From Candidatus Saganbacteria bacterium (GTDB lineage: Bacteria > Margulisbacteria > WOR-1 > XYC2-FULL-46-14), in NCBI GenBank assembly GCA_013202975.1, contig JABMQY010000039.1:1-61900 (forward strand): a stretch of 61,900 nt of DNA. Direction: 5' to 3'. Both the position numbers and the translations under genes were made by a program. Shown one piece after another: positions 7,540-17,329 of this stretch (its first letter is position 1; each line of letters begins with the position of its first letter). The notes under the pieces were generated by a model that did no database searches, had not been told where the DNA came from, and saw nothing but the letters and a program-made list of their open reading frames with translations.

Positions 7540-8760
7540 ATGTCAAAATGTCTTATTTGTCAGGCCCTATGTGAACCCTTTATCTCTTTTGGGAAAATGC
7601 CGATTGCAAATGGATTTTTAACAAAAGAAAAATTTGAGAATGAATATTTTTTTGAGATGAAGGTGGCTTTTTGTAAAAACTGTGGGATGGTTCAGCTAGT
7701 TGAGCAGCCGGAAAAGGAAAAGATGTTTAACGAAAATTATGCTTTTTTCTCGGGCACATCAAAAAATATGGCGATCCATTTTAAAGAGTTTGCCGATCAT
7801 GTCGTGAAGGATTATATTGCATCTAAAAATCCTTTTGTAGTTGAAATTGGAAGCAATGATGGTATTATGCTGCAAAACTTTGCGGCCCAAAAGATTCGCC
7901 ATCTCGGAATTGAACCATCTGCCAATGTGGCAAAAGTTGCCATAGATAAAGGAATTAATACAATTTCAGAGTTTTTTGATGGTGAATTGGCTAGAAAAAT
8001 TGTTAAAAAACATGGACAGGCTGATGCCTTTTTGGCAGCAAATGTTATGTGTCATATACCATATCTCCATTCGGTTGTGGAAGGGATTAAAATTTTGCTT
8101 AAATCTGATGGAATTGCCATGTTTGAAGATCCTTATTTAGGTGATTTTATTGAAAATACGACTTATGACCAGATTTATGATGAGCATGTGTTTTTGTTTT
8201 CCCTATTTTCTATAAGGTATTTGTTTGAGCAGCATGAAATGGAATTGATTGATGTGGAACCTCAGGAAACCCATGGGGGATCAATGCGCTATGTAATAGC
8301 CCATAGGGGGGCGCGTCCTGTTTCTAAAAATGTTTTTTCTCAACTTGAAAAAGAAAAAAAACTAGGATTGGATAAAGAGATTACCTATGATAATTTTAGA
8401 AAAAACTGCGAGGAATCCCGAGATGCTTTAATGTCCCTTTTAAAGGATATTAAAAAACAAGGCAAACGCATTGTCGGTTATGCGGCAACGTCTAAGAGTA
8501 CCACCGTTATTAATTATTGTGGAATCACAACAGAGCATCTTGAGTTTATTTCGGATACAACACCAATAAAACAGGGTAAAACTAGTCCGGGGGCACATAT
8601 TCCAGTTCGTCCATACCAAGAATTTCTGAATAACTATCCTGAATATGCTCTCTTGTTTGCTTATAACCATTCCAAAGAGATTATGGCAAAGGAGAAGGGT
8701 TTTATGTCGTCGGGAGGAAAATGGATTGTTTACGTTCCAAAGGTACAGGTACTAAAATGA
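7540..8760 (+). CDS. Sugar C-methyltransferase (TylCIII/NovU-like, SAM-dependent)
   Basis: The protein (406 residues) has a three-part build. An N-terminal zinc-binding domain carries paired cysteines (C4/C7 and the FCKNCGM pair). A SAM Rossmann domain contains [12 protein letters not shown] (about 104-115). The C-terminal C-methyltransferase domain has [14 protein letters not shown] and the family segment [11 protein letters not shown]. Enzymes of this build add a branch methyl to C3 of NDP-4-keto-deoxyhexoses, or use the same fold on related keto-sugars. It is followed directly by an aminotransferase and an RmlC-like epimerase, which suggests a branched amino-deoxysugar. AAAAGGAG is a clear ribosome binding site. 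Confidence 0.88.
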   Translation: MSKCLICQALCEPFISFGKMPIANGFLTKEKFENEYFFEMKVAFCKNCGMVQLVEQPEKEKMFNENYAFFSGTSKNMAIHFKEFADHVVKDYIASKNPFVVEIGSNDGIMLQNFAAQKIRHLGIEPSANVAKVAIDKGINTISEFFDGELARKIVKKHGQADAFLAANVMCHIPYLHSVVEGIKILLKSDGIAMFEDPYLGDFIENTTYDQIYDEHVFLFSLFSIRYLFEQHEMELIDVEPQETHGGSMRYVIAHRGARPVSKNVFSQLEKEKKLGLDKEITYDNFRKNCEESRDALMSLLKDIKKQGKRIVGYAATSKSTTVINYCGITTEHLEFISDTTPIKQGKTSPGAHIPVRPYQEFLNNYPEYALLFAYNHSKEIMAKEKGFMSSGGKWIVYVPKVQVLK

Positions 8761-9854
8761 TTTTATGCAGTAACCCCAAGGCCCAATACTATTCATATAA
8801 GGATGAGATTGATAAGGCTGTTTTGAACGTCTTAGATAAGGGGTGGTATGTTCTTGGTGATGAGGTAAGTGCATTTGAAAAAGAGTTCTCTTCATTTGTT
8901 GGGGTATCTTTTGGTATAGGTGTTGGTAGTGGAACCGCTGCCTTGCATTTGGCTTTGGCTGCTTGTGATATTGGTCCAACCGATCAAGTTATAACTGTTT
9001 CTCATACTGCTTCGGCAACTGTTTCTGCAATAGAATTAACAGGAGCAAAACCAGTTTTTGTTGATATTGAGAAAAATTATTATGGTTTGGATGCAAGTAA
9101 ACTTGAGTCTGTTATCAATTCTAAAACAAAAGCGATTATTCCGGTCCATATATATGGACAGCCGGTTGATTTAGATCCGATTTTGGAGATTGCAAGAAGG
9201 AATAACATAAAGGTAATAGAGGATTGTGCCCAAGCACATGGGGCATTGTATAAGGGGAAACCGGTAGGCTCTTTTGGAGATATGGGGTGCTTTAGCTTTT
9301 ATCCGACAAAAAACTTAGGAGCGATTGGTGATGGCGGGATTGTAGTTACCAATAATGAAGAATTGTCAGAAAAAGCAAAACTTTTACGTCAATATGGTTG
9401 GGAAAAACGATATATTAGTTCATTTTCTGGATGGAATACACGTTTGGATGAGGTTCAAGCTGCAGTATTGAGAGTTAAGTTGCGTTATCTTGATGCAGAT
9501 AATAAGAAAAGAGCGGAATTGGCAAAAATGTATGATCAGGAATTATCAGGAATCGATTTATCCTTGCCTCTTACCAGACCGAATTCTACCCATGTTTATC
9601 ATCTTTATGTTGTTCGCTCTAAACAACGTGATAGGATCCTAAAGTTTTTGGGGGATAGGGAAATCAGAGCATTAGTTCATTATCCTGTGCCTTTGCATCT
9701 TCAACCTGCTTATAAAAAACTGGTTTCTAATAATACCTCGTTAAGAGAATCAGAACTAGCGGCAGAGGAAGTCCTCTCTTTGCCTATTTATCCAGAATTG
9801 GAGCAATCTGATCTGCGATTGGTTTGTGATGCAATCAAGGAAATACTCCAATGA
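8757..9854 (+). CDS. DegT/DnrJ/EryC1/StrS sugar aminotransferase
   Basis: This PLP-dependent sugar aminotransferase has 365 residues. [11 protein letters not shown] binds the phosphate, EDCAQAHGA holds the PLP Asp, and [14 protein letters not shown] carries the Schiff-base Lys. The ORF track opens 36 bases earlier, but I place the start at ATG 8757. There it overlaps the methyltransferase stop as ATGA, and [10 protein letters not shown] is the normal N-terminus. It should aminate a keto-deoxysugar made by neighbouring enzymes, and it could also take the 4-keto product of the PglF-type dehydratase at the far end of the locus. The exact sugar cannot be read from the sequence. Confidence 0.9.
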   Translation: MILCSNPKAQYYSYKDEIDKAVLNVLDKGWYVLGDEVSAFEKEFSSFVGVSFGIGVGSGTAALHLALAACDIGPTDQVITVSHTASATVSAIELTGAKPVFVDIEKNYYGLDASKLESVINSKTKAIIPVHIYGQPVDLDPILEIARRNNIKVIEDCAQAHGALYKGKPVGSFGDMGCFSFYPTKNLGAIGDGGIVVTNNEELSEKAKLLRQYGWEKRYISSFSGWNTRLDEVQAAVLRVKLRYLDADNKKRAELAKMYDQELSGIDLSLPLTRPNSTHVYHLYVVRSKQRDRILKFLGDREIRALVHYPVPLHLQPAYKKLVSNNTSLRESELAAEEVLSLPIYPELEQSDLRLVCDAIKEILQ

Positions 9855-10309
9855 TTCAAGACGTTATTGTAAAAGACCTTGTTACCTATCCAGATGAACG
9901 CGGTTTTTTTAGGGAAATTATTCGTGTTGATGATAAGTTTTTTAAAGAAGGATTTGGGCAATTCAGTCTTTCTCAAATGTATCAGGGAGTTATTAAAGCT
10001 TGGCATATTCATCAAATACAAATTGACTGGTGGTATGTTGCCAATGGAGTGATTAAGGTGGTGTTGTATGATACTCGAGTAGATTCTCCTACTTTTGGAA
10101 AAATCATGGAGTTATTAATGGGGGACAATCAACCCCCAAAGGTATTGCGCATTCCCTCAGGGGTTGCTCACGGTTGCAAGTGTATTGGTGGTCCTGCAAA
10201 TTTATTTTACGTTACCTCCAATATTTATGATCCCAACGATGAAGGACGGATCGCATATGATGATCCTGCGATCGGTTATGACTGGCAAAAAGGGCCGCCG
10301 ATTAAATAA
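9851..10309 (+). CDS. RmlC-like cupin, dTDP-4-keto-sugar 3,5-epimerase family
   Basis: This 152-residue cupin resembles the dTDP-4-dehydrorhamnose 3,5-epimerase family: [10 protein letters not shown], the metal-free His region [23 protein letters not shown], and IPSGVAHGC. It is shorter than RmlC (about 180) and belongs to the truncated 'RmlC-like' subgroup found in amino- and branched-sugar clusters. It could be an epimerase or a ketoisomerase. It overlaps the aminotransferase by four bases (ATGA). Neither an RmlA nor an RmlB homologue occurs in the window, so its substrate must be supplied from elsewhere. Confidence 0.82.
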   Translation: MIQDVIVKDLVTYPDERGFFREIIRVDDKFFKEGFGQFSLSQMYQGVIKAWHIHQIQIDWWYVANGVIKVVLYDTRVDSPTFGKIMELLMGDNQPPKVLRIPSGVAHGCKCIGGPANLFYVTSNIYDPNDEGRIAYDDPAIGYDWQKGPPIK

Positions 10310-10311
10310 TT

Positions 10312-11310
10312 ATGAAAAAAGAATTACCAAAAATAAAAGGTAAAAAAGTATTAATAGCTGGAGGGTTGGGTTTTATAGGTAGCAACTTAGCTCATGAATG
10401 TTTAAGGCTTGGAGCTAATGTGACAATTTATGATTGTCTGGATCCCAATTCAGGAGGGAATTTATTCAATATTGATGCCATAAAAAATTCGGTTGAATTG
10501 GTTTTTGGAGATATCTTAAATTTTGATTTGGTTTCACATCACATTATGGATAAAGACATTCTTTTTAATTGTGCTGCTTCTACTTCTCATCCTTTTTCTA
10601 TGAAAGAGCCATGGATTGACTTGGATGTAAATTGCAAGGGGGTTATTAATTTGCTGGAGGCTGCGCGCAGATTTAATAAAGGAATTAAATTTGTTCATAT
10701 TGGAACAAGCACCCAGCTGGGTCGGCTTCATTTTCGCCCAGCCAATGAAACACATCCGGAATTTCCGACAGATATATACTCTGCCAATAAGAGTGTTTCG
10801 GAAAAATATGTTCTGATTTATGGGAATGCCTATGGGATGCCAGTGACTGTGCTTCGCTTTTCAAATGTTTATGGCCCCAGGGCAAGTATCCATAGCAGCG
10901 ATTTTACTTTTAATAATTATTTTGTTGGATTAGCCTTACAGGGAAAAGATATTACTATCTTTGGAAAAGGGAGCCAAAAAAGGAATATCGTTTATGTTGA
11001 TGATTGTGTTTCTGCTCTTATTTTAGCCTCACAAAGTGAAAAGGTTAATGGGGAAATCCTTTTTGCAGTAGGTGATGTGCATTATAGCGTTGCTGAGATT
11101 GCAAATCAGATTGTAAAACATATTGGAAAAGGAATGGTTAAATTTGTTAATTGGCCGGATGAAAGAAAAGCGATTGAAATAGGTGATGCGATAATAAGTA
11201 ATGCAAAAATAAAGGATATGCTTGATTGGAAGCCGGAAGGGGATTTTTCTGATGGGTTGATAAAAACAAGAGAATATTTTGAAAAATATTTAGGCCATTA
11301 TGTTAAATAG
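10312..11310 (+). CDS. NAD-dependent sugar epimerase/dehydratase (extended SDR)
   Basis: This is a 332-residue extended SDR. It has the Rossmann motif IAGGLGFIGSN (about 15-25), catalytic Ser/Thr in HIGTSTQLG, the YSANKS Tyr-Lys pair, and substrate-domain RFSNVYGPRA and GKGSQKRNIVYVDD. It has the overall build of UDP-glucose/UDP-GlcNAc 4-epimerases and CDP-paratose epimerases. The precise substrate is unknown. It starts two bases after the RmlC-like gene and overlaps the next SDR by 11 bases, so it belongs to the same sugar module. Confidence 0.85.
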   Translation: MKKELPKIKGKKVLIAGGLGFIGSNLAHECLRLGANVTIYDCLDPNSGGNLFNIDAIKNSVELVFGDILNFDLVSHHIMDKDILFNCAASTSHPFSMKEPWIDLDVNCKGVINLLEAARRFNKGIKFVHIGTSTQLGRLHFRPANETHPEFPTDIYSANKSVSEKYVLIYGNAYGMPVTVLRFSNVYGPRASIHSSDFTFNNYFVGLALQGKDITIFGKGSQKRNIVYVDDCVSALILASQSEKVNGEILFAVGDVHYSVAEIANQIVKHIGKGMVKFVNWPDERKAIEIGDAIISNAKIKDMLDWKPEGDFSDGLIKTREYFEKYLGHYVK

Positions 11311-12253
11311 GCTGTTAATTACTGGTGCGCTTGGGCATATTGGTTCAAAGCTGATTCATAGTTTTACTTCGGATGAATTTGAAGAGATTTGCTTGGTAGA
11401 TAATCTGTCTACCCAGCGCTTTTCGTCATTATTTAATTTACCCAAAGGAGTAAATTTTAAATTTATTAATGAAGACATTTGTACTGCTGATTTGGATAAA
11501 TATTTTGAGGGGATTGATGTTGTTATCCACCTTGCTGCAATTACAGATGCTGCCTCGAGTTTCAGTGATCCCCAAAAAGTAGAAAAGGTTAATCTGAATG
11601 GCACAGAAAGAGTTGCAAATGCCTGTGTCAAAAATAAATGTAAGTTGATTTTTCCGTCGACTACAAGTGTCTATGGTGTTCAGAAGGATATTGTTGATGA
11701 GGATTGTCCGATTTCTAATTTATTAGCTCAAAGTCCTTATGCAGAATCAAAGCTAAAGGCAGAGGCTTATCTAAGTAAATTGGGCAAAAACGATGGGTTG
11801 TCCTTTGTTATTTGCAGATTGGGGACAATTTTTGGAACATCTATTGGGATGCGCTTTCATACTGCTATTAATAAGTTTTGCTGGCAAGCGGTTATGGGGC
11901 AGCCGATCACTGTTTGGCGGACTGCCTATAATCAAAAACGTCCCTATCTTGATTTGGGCGATGCTCTGAGTGCAATAGATTTTATTATTAAAAATGATCT
12001 TTTTGACCGTCGGATCTATAATGTTTTAACAACTAATACTACGGTGAAGGACATTCTAGATATTATCTCAAATCATATTTCAAAGTTTTCGATTCAATAT
12101 GTTGATACAAAAATAATGAATCAGTTATCGTATCATGTTTCCAATAAGCGCTTTTGTGATCAGGGATTTGGATTTGTGGGTGATATAAAGCAAGGGATAG
12201 AGGATACGATTAATTTGTTGAAGGGGGCTTATCATAAATGTCAAAAGATTTAA
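11300..12253 (+). CDS. NAD-dependent epimerase/dehydratase (extended SDR)
   Basis: This second SDR has 317 residues: ITGALGHIGSKL at the N-terminus, IHLAAITDAASS, the catalytic FPSTTSVYG and the YAESK pair, then RLGTIFGTSIGMRF and the C-terminal YLDLGDAL substrate segment. It is about as close to GDP-mannose/UDP-glucose epimerase-type proteins as its upstream neighbour, and the two are only distantly alike. They probably act successively on one sugar nucleotide. Its end overlaps the next gene by 16 bases. Confidence 0.84.
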   Translation: MLNRLLITGALGHIGSKLIHSFTSDEFEEICLVDNLSTQRFSSLFNLPKGVNFKFINEDICTADLDKYFEGIDVVIHLAAITDAASSFSDPQKVEKVNLNGTERVANACVKNKCKLIFPSTTSVYGVQKDIVDEDCPISNLLAQSPYAESKLKAEAYLSKLGKNDGLSFVICRLGTIFGTSIGMRFHTAINKFCWQAVMGQPITVWRTAYNQKRPYLDLGDALSAIDFIIKNDLFDRRIYNVLTTNTTVKDILDIISNHISKFSIQYVDTKIMNQLSYHVSNKRFCDQGFGFVGDIKQGIEDTINLLKGAYHKCQKI

Positions 12254-13254
12254 CAATAGTACTTCCCCTTAAGGATAGGGTTGAGTATACCTTTCGTTGG
12301 ATGTCTTATGTCAATGAAATTAGTTTTCCATTTAAGATAATAATTGCTGATGGCGGCAAAGATAAAAAGGTCGAGGAGACCCTATCCAACAAGGCTAATT
12401 TTCCAAAGATTGATTATGAATATGTTCGTTATCCGTATGATAAGACATATTCAGATTATTTTGCAAAGGAGGCGGATGCTCTTTCGCGTGTTAAAACTCC
12501 CTTTGTTGCAATGGCGGATAACGATGATTTTTTTGTTGTTGAAGGACTTTCTCGCAGTGTGGAATTTATGTCTGCTCATCCGGAATATAGTTCTTGTAGA
12601 GGGGATATTGCTGGTTTTATTGTTTCTGATGGGCTTTATGGTGAGGGAAAGGGATTTTGCAAGCTTTATCCATCTAGATCTCATATCAATGATAGTGCGG
12701 CCGAGCGTGTCGAAAGTCATTTTTCTTGTTATGATCCGACCTTTTATGATGTCCATCGAACTGAGCAATTAGCTGGCTGTTTTAAGCTGCTGAGTGATTT
12801 GGATCTTAATGATATTTTTTTGGCTGAACTTCTTCCCAGTTTCTTGGTTGTTGCTTATGGAAAAACAAAAAGAATCCCTGGCTTGTATTTATTAAGGCAA
12901 CTTGCTGTTCCTGGATCATCTGCTGATAATGAGAATAAAAGAGGAGATATTTTTGATCGTATGCTTAATGAGTTATGGACACTTGATTTTAACAAAGTGA
13001 TGGGAGCAATTGCCAAAGCAATCAGTGAGCAGGACAAAATTTCCAAGGATATAGCACTTTCTCAAGTTATAAAAAAGTTTAGAATTTATGTTGGTCCCGA
13101 CATTATAGAATGTTTGTCAACGCCAAAGTCTAAGCGGCCAAATTATTTACTAGGTTTTGCAAAAAGGTTTAAGCGCAAATTCTTTTCTGCTCCCTTATGT
13201 ATTCCTGACTCTATCAGCAAATTCTTGGGGGCGAAGGATAGTTGTCAAATATGA
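12238..13254 (+). CDS. Glycosyltransferase family 2-like protein
   Basis: This 338-residue protein has a GT-A start, LTIVLPLKDRVEYTFRWM, a sugar-nucleotide region IIIADGGKDKK, and the DXD-type motif MADNDDFF at about 93-100. The C-terminal half is unusual for GT2 and resembles the TIGR00180-type glycosyltransferases, as far as I can judge by eye. It is soluble with no membrane segment. It sits between the sugar-nucleotide SDRs and the Gfo/Idh genes, so it likely transfers the sugar they make to the growing glycan. Confidence 0.8.
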   Translation: MSKDLTIVLPLKDRVEYTFRWMSYVNEISFPFKIIIADGGKDKKVEETLSNKANFPKIDYEYVRYPYDKTYSDYFAKEADALSRVKTPFVAMADNDDFFVVEGLSRSVEFMSAHPEYSSCRGDIAGFIVSDGLYGEGKGFCKLYPSRSHINDSAAERVESHFSCYDPTFYDVHRTEQLAGCFKLLSDLDLNDIFLAELLPSFLVVAYGKTKRIPGLYLLRQLAVPGSSADNENKRGDIFDRMLNELWTLDFNKVMGAIAKAISEQDKISKDIALSQVIKKFRIYVGPDIIECLSTPKSKRPNYLLGFAKRFKRKFFSAPLCIPDSISKFLGAKDSCQI

Positions 13255-14195
13255 AAAATGTAGTTTTATTTGGATCAAGTTATATGGCCGAAGAATATCT
13301 AAAGGTGTTGCAGGGGTTTGATTGCAACGTCTCTGTTATAGGTAGAGATAATGAAAAGGCAGTCGCCCTTGCAAAAAAGTATAATTCTGTTGGTTATGGC
13401 GGAGGTACTAATGCGCTAGATCAAATTAAGACAGAAGGAGTCGATTTGGTCATTATCGCTTCAGCTATCGAATCGCTCCAAGAAGTGTCATCAGCCTGTT
13501 TATCAAAAGGGATTAAAAATTTATTAGTGGAAAAACCTGGTGCTTTAGATCTTGATGGATTGATAGAGATAAAAAAACAGCTTTCTTCTGGAGCGGATCT
13601 CAGAATTGCGTATAATCGCAGGTTTTTTAGTTCTGTCATAAATTTAGGAGAGCGTATCTTAGAGGATGGTGGTCCACTGGCTTGTTTCTTTGATTTTACT
13701 GATCGAGAAAAGGATATCCTACATGTTGAAAGGGACAAGAATATTGTAAAAAAATGGGGTTTTGCAAATTCTAGCCATGTTATTGATCTTGCTTTTCATT
13801 TAATTGGTATGCCAGAAGAGATAAATGCGCTAAAAGCAGGAGAATGGGATTGTCATCCAAGCGGAAATATTTTTACTGGTTCTGGAAGGACTGCAAAGTG
13901 TCTGTTTAGCTATTTTTCTACTTGGTCTGGTGGTGGACGATGGAATGTTGAGGTTTCAACAATAAAAGGGCGCTATAAGCTTTCTCCGTTAGAAGAATTG
14001 AGATTCTGCAAAAAGAATCAATTTGCTTGGGAAACAGTTCCTGCTTTAGATGATCATGATAAAAAGTTTAAATCAGGTCTCTATAAAATGGTCAGGAGCG
14101 TATTAATTGACAATAATTATAAAGAGCTGCCGGATCTTGATGAACAAATCACTACTTGTAAAGTAATTAATAGGATATTTGGATATGAAGAATAA
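13251..14195 (+). CDS. Gfo/Idh/MocA-family oxidoreductase
   Basis: This 314-residue protein has the N-terminal Rossmann segment VVLFGSSYMAEEYLKVL, IIASAIES, and the family signature LLVEKPGALD (Glu-Lys-Pro). A C-terminal alpha/beta domain follows, with HVIDLAFHLIG as the His-Asp pair. The ORF track begins at TTG 13242. I prefer ATG 13251, which overlaps the preceding TGA and leaves GAAGGA at a workable distance. Such enzymes oxidise or reduce sugars or sugar nucleotides with NAD(P). Here they probably act on the same deoxysugar as the SDR pair. Confidence 0.86.
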   Translation: MKNVVLFGSSYMAEEYLKVLQGFDCNVSVIGRDNEKAVALAKKYNSVGYGGGTNALDQIKTEGVDLVIIASAIESLQEVSSACLSKGIKNLLVEKPGALDLDGLIEIKKQLSSGADLRIAYNRRFFSSVINLGERILEDGGPLACFFDFTDREKDILHVERDKNIVKKWGFANSSHVIDLAFHLIGMPEEINALKAGEWDCHPSGNIFTGSGRTAKCLFSYFSTWSGGGRWNVEVSTIKGRYKLSPLEELRFCKKNQFAWETVPALDDHDKKFKSGLYKMVRSVLIDNNYKELPDLDEQITTCKVINRIFGYEE

Positions 14196-15129
14196 TATTG
14201 TAATAATTGGAATGGGAAATATGGGAAAAAGACATCTTCAGGCAGTGGCCAATCTAAGTATTATTGGTGAAATCTTATGTTATGACATTAGCCATGGGTC
14301 TTTAGATTCTGTTCCTGCTTTCTTAAAAGAGAATAATATTTGCAATAATAACATTAGAACAACTATAAGCTTTGACGAAATTATTAAAGCTATAAATGCA
14401 GAGACGATTGTTATTATTGCTACAACGGCACAGGGACGGCATCAGATAATTGCGAATGTTATTACTTTAAGGCCTTTGGCAATAATTGCTGAAAAACCAT
14501 TGTGTCAATCAATTGATGAATATGAAATGATCATGGCTTTGTCGAGAGATACCAACGTGCCTCTTTATGTTAATTTTCCTCGACATATGTATGGGTTTTA
14601 TCGGGAGATCTATGAATCATTGAAAGGCTCAAAAGCAAAAGGGTTCAGTGCAGTTTTTTCAGGTGGAATGGGTTGTATTGGCATACATCTGCTGGATCTT
14701 TTGGTTTGGATTTTAGAGGTCAAAACCTACAAGATACTGTTTTCTGATAACCATTCGGTATACCATGCAAAAAGAGCTGGCTATTGTGATTTAGCCGGGG
14801 TCCTGCTTCTTAGTATCAATGATACAAATGTGGCCTTTTTACATTCTCAGAAGGATGAGGGCCATTCTTTGATTGAGTTTTACTCGCAGAATAATAAGTT
14901 TAGGATTTATGAGTCCGAGAAGAAGATGGTTGTACAGGATGTTTCTATTGGTATCGATGTGAGAGAAATTGATCTTCCGTTTACCAGTCAGTTGACTGAT
15001 AAGATTATTACAGCTCTTATTCAAAAAGAAAGGGTAGAATTGCCGAATATTTCTCAGTCCTATCTGACACATAAAATATTATTCGATTATATTAAAATTA
15101 ATAGGCTTGAACACGTAAACATAACATAA
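14185..15129 (+). CDS. Gfo/Idh/MocA-family oxidoreductase
   Basis: This second oxidoreductase of the family has 314 residues: VIIGMGNMGKRHLQAV (Rossmann), IIATTAQGRH, AEKPLCQS (the EKP motif), and GGMGCIGIHLLDLL in place of the usual G-D-H-D run. The start chosen is ATG 14185, nine bases after AGGA, not the TTG at 14179. It overlaps its upstream paralogue by 11 bases. The two differ greatly in sequence, so they probably do different steps. The substrate is unknown. Confidence 0.85.
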   Translation: MKNNIVIIGMGNMGKRHLQAVANLSIIGEILCYDISHGSLDSVPAFLKENNICNNNIRTTISFDEIIKAINAETIVIIATTAQGRHQIIANVITLRPLAIIAEKPLCQSIDEYEMIMALSRDTNVPLYVNFPRHMYGFYREIYESLKGSKAKGFSAVFSGGMGCIGIHLLDLLVWILEVKTYKILFSDNHSVYHAKRAGYCDLAGVLLLSINDTNVAFLHSQKDEGHSLIEFYSQNNKFRIYESEKKMVVQDVSIGIDVREIDLPFTSQLTDKIITALIQKERVELPNISQSYLTHKILFDYIKINRLEHVNIT

Positions 15130-15146
15130 GGAGCTAGGAAAGATTA

Positions 15147-16139
15147 ATGGACATAAAAAACAAAAGAGTTATTGTTACTGGTGCTGATGGTTTTATTGGC
15201 AGTCATCTGGTTGAAGCTCTACTAGATGAGGGGGCAAAGGTAAAGGCATTTTGTTTTTATAATTCGTTTAATAGTTATGGCTGGTTAGATTCTCTTCCAA
15301 AAGAGAAAGTTGAGCAAATAGAGATATTTACAGGAGATATACGGGATCCTTATGGTGTTCGTACAGCCCTAAAGAATGTTGATGTTGTTTTTCACTTAGC
15401 TGCTTTAATTGGTATTCCATATTCATACCATTCACCCGATAATTATGTTGATACTAACATAAAAGGTACATTGAATATTTTACAGGCAGCCCGTGATCTG
15501 GCTGTTGAAAAAGTATTGGTGACATCGACTTCAGAAGTTTATGGTACTGCATTATATGTTCCGATTGATGAAAAACATCCCCTGCAGCCTCAATCACCTT
15601 ATAGTGCAACAAAAATTGGCGCAGATTCTATTACGGAATCGTTTTATTGCTCATTTGACCTTCCTGTGACGCTTGTCCGACCCTTTAATACCTATGGACC
15701 ACGCCAGTCAGCCAGAGCAATAATCCCAACGATTATAAGTCAAATCATAAAGGGTAAGAATCAAATAAAATTAGGAAACCTGTCTCCTACCCGAGATCTA
15801 ACATTTGTCAAAGATACAGCTGCTGCTTTTATTGCAATTGCCAAAACAGAGGGGTTGTTGGGAGAGACTGTGAATATTGGTATGAATAAAGAAATTGCAA
15901 TGGGAGATTTGGTTAAATTAATTGCTTCAATTATGAATAAAGAAATAAGTGTTATAGAAGACTTCCAAAGGATACGTCCAAAAAAGAGTGAGGTTGAACG
16001 GCTTTGTTGTAATAATTCAAAAATCTTGAAAAAAACAAATTGGCGTCCTCAATATGATCTTAAAAAAGGTCTTAAAGAAACTATTGATTGGATTGAAAAT
16101 AAAATGAGTTTTTATAAAACGGAGATGTATAATGTCTAA
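15147..16139 (+). CDS. legB: GDP-N-acetylglucosamine 4,6-dehydratase (LegB)
   Basis: This is the first enzyme of legionaminic acid synthesis and makes the 4-keto-6-deoxy sugar nucleotide from GDP-GlcNAc. At 330 residues it carries segments I recognise from Campylobacter LegB: VTGADGFIGSHLVEAL (10-25), the AFCFYNSFNSYGWLD stretch, GIPYSYHSPDNYVDTNI, TSTSEVYG, YSATK, PTRDLTFVKDTA and RPKKSEVERL. AAGGAG and AGGAAAG sit upstream of the ATG. It opens a nine-gene block containing every other Leg enzyme, which supports the assignment strongly. Confidence 0.93.
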   Translation: MDIKNKRVIVTGADGFIGSHLVEALLDEGAKVKAFCFYNSFNSYGWLDSLPKEKVEQIEIFTGDIRDPYGVRTALKNVDVVFHLAALIGIPYSYHSPDNYVDTNIKGTLNILQAARDLAVEKVLVTSTSEVYGTALYVPIDEKHPLQPQSPYSATKIGADSITESFYCSFDLPVTLVRPFNTYGPRQSARAIIPTIISQIIKGKNQIKLGNLSPTRDLTFVKDTAAAFIAIAKTEGLLGETVNIGMNKEIAMGDLVKLIASIMNKEISVIEDFQRIRPKKSEVERLCCNNSKILKKTNWRPQYDLKKGLKETIDWIENKMSFYKTEMYNV

Positions 16140-16165
16140 AGCTTATGGAGGTCTATTTAATATAA

Positions 16166-17329
16166 ATGAGTAAAAAAATAAGAAAAATATGTATTGTAAC
16201 TGGATCGCGAGCGGATTATGGCCTGCTTTACTGGTTAATGAAGGAGATCAAAAGTGACAAAGATCTACTTCTTCAGATTGTGGCCGCAGGCATGCATCTT
16301 TCCTCAAGATTTGGTTTGACTTATAAACAAATTCTTAGGGATGAATTTAAGATTGATGCAAAAGTTGATCTTCTGAAGAATTCTGATACAGATCAAGCAA
16401 TCGCTTTGTCTATTGGGCGAGGGGTAATTGGTTTTGCTAGAGTTTTTAGCAAGCTGTCTTCCGATGTTGTTGTTTTGTTGGGAGATCGCTTCGAAACTCT
16501 TGCTGCTGCAACCTCTGCAATGATTCTTGGTATTCCAATTGCACATATCCATGGAGGAGAAGTTACTGAAGGTGCATATGATGATTCAATTCGACATGCC
16601 ATAACCAAAATGGCTCATTTGCACTTTGTTTCTCACAATATTTATGCAATGCGTGTTGTTCAAATGGGGGAGAATCCAAAAAGAGTTTTTAATTATGGGG
16701 CTCCCGGCTTAGACAGCATAAGACAAGTAACTCTTTTGACTAGAAAGGAACTTGAAAAAGAATTGAATTTTGTGCTTGGAAGTGATGTAGTATTGGTTAC
16801 CTATCATCCTACTACATTAGAAAAAGGTGCGGCAAAAAATCAAATTAAGAATATTTTGAATGCGCTTGCGCAAACAGATTTGCGAATTGTATTTACTGTT
16901 CCTAATGCAGATTCTGAAAATCAGGTTATATATGATGAAATTATGGAATTTGTCCGAAATAATCCAGAAAAAGCAATAATATTTAAGTCTTTGGGGCAGT
17001 TAAAGTATCTTTCCCTTTTAAAGTGTGTTGGTTTGATGCTTGGAAATTCTTCAAGTGGTGTTATTGAAGCTCCATCCTTTAAGCTGCCTGTTGTTAATAT
17101 TGGGACTAGGCAGACTGGCCGACTAAAGGCTAATAATGTAATTGATACTGATTGTAAAACAGCTTCCATCATTATGGCGATCAAGAAAGCAAAATCAACT
17201 TCTTTTGGAGAATCTATGGTTTCTTTAAAAAATCCGTTTGGGGATGGGAGATCAAGCAAAAAGATCAAAAACAAGCTAAAGAATTTTAGATTTTCTGGAC
17301 TTGCTAAAGGATTTTACGATATAAAATGA
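16166..17329 (+). CDS. legG: UDP/GDP-sugar 2-epimerase, hydrolysing (NeuC/LegG)
   Basis: The protein (387 residues) starts KICIVTGSRADYGLLYWLM, the standard NeuC beginning. It also has LLGDRFETLAAA, IAHIHGGEVTEGAYDDSIRHAITKMAHLH and LGNSSSGVIEAPS, all diagnostic of the hydrolysing 2-epimerases (GT-B fold). In this setting it would remove the nucleotide and invert C2 to give 2,4-diacetamido-2,4,6-trideoxymannose. GGAGG lies 14 bases before the ATG, a longer gap than usual. It ends in an ATGA overlap with legH. Confidence 0.92.
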   Translation: MSKKIRKICIVTGSRADYGLLYWLMKEIKSDKDLLLQIVAAGMHLSSRFGLTYKQILRDEFKIDAKVDLLKNSDTDQAIALSIGRGVIGFARVFSKLSSDVVVLLGDRFETLAAATSAMILGIPIAHIHGGEVTEGAYDDSIRHAITKMAHLHFVSHNIYAMRVVQMGENPKRVFNYGAPGLDSIRQVTLLTRKELEKELNFVLGSDVVLVTYHPTTLEKGAAKNQIKNILNALAQTDLRIVFTVPNADSENQVIYDEIMEFVRNNPEKAIIFKSLGQLKYLSLLKCVGLMLGNSSSGVIEAPSFKLPVVNIGTRQTGRLKANNVIDTDCKTASIIMAIKKAKSTSFGESMVSLKNPFGDGRSSKKIKNKLKNFRFSGLAKGFYDIK

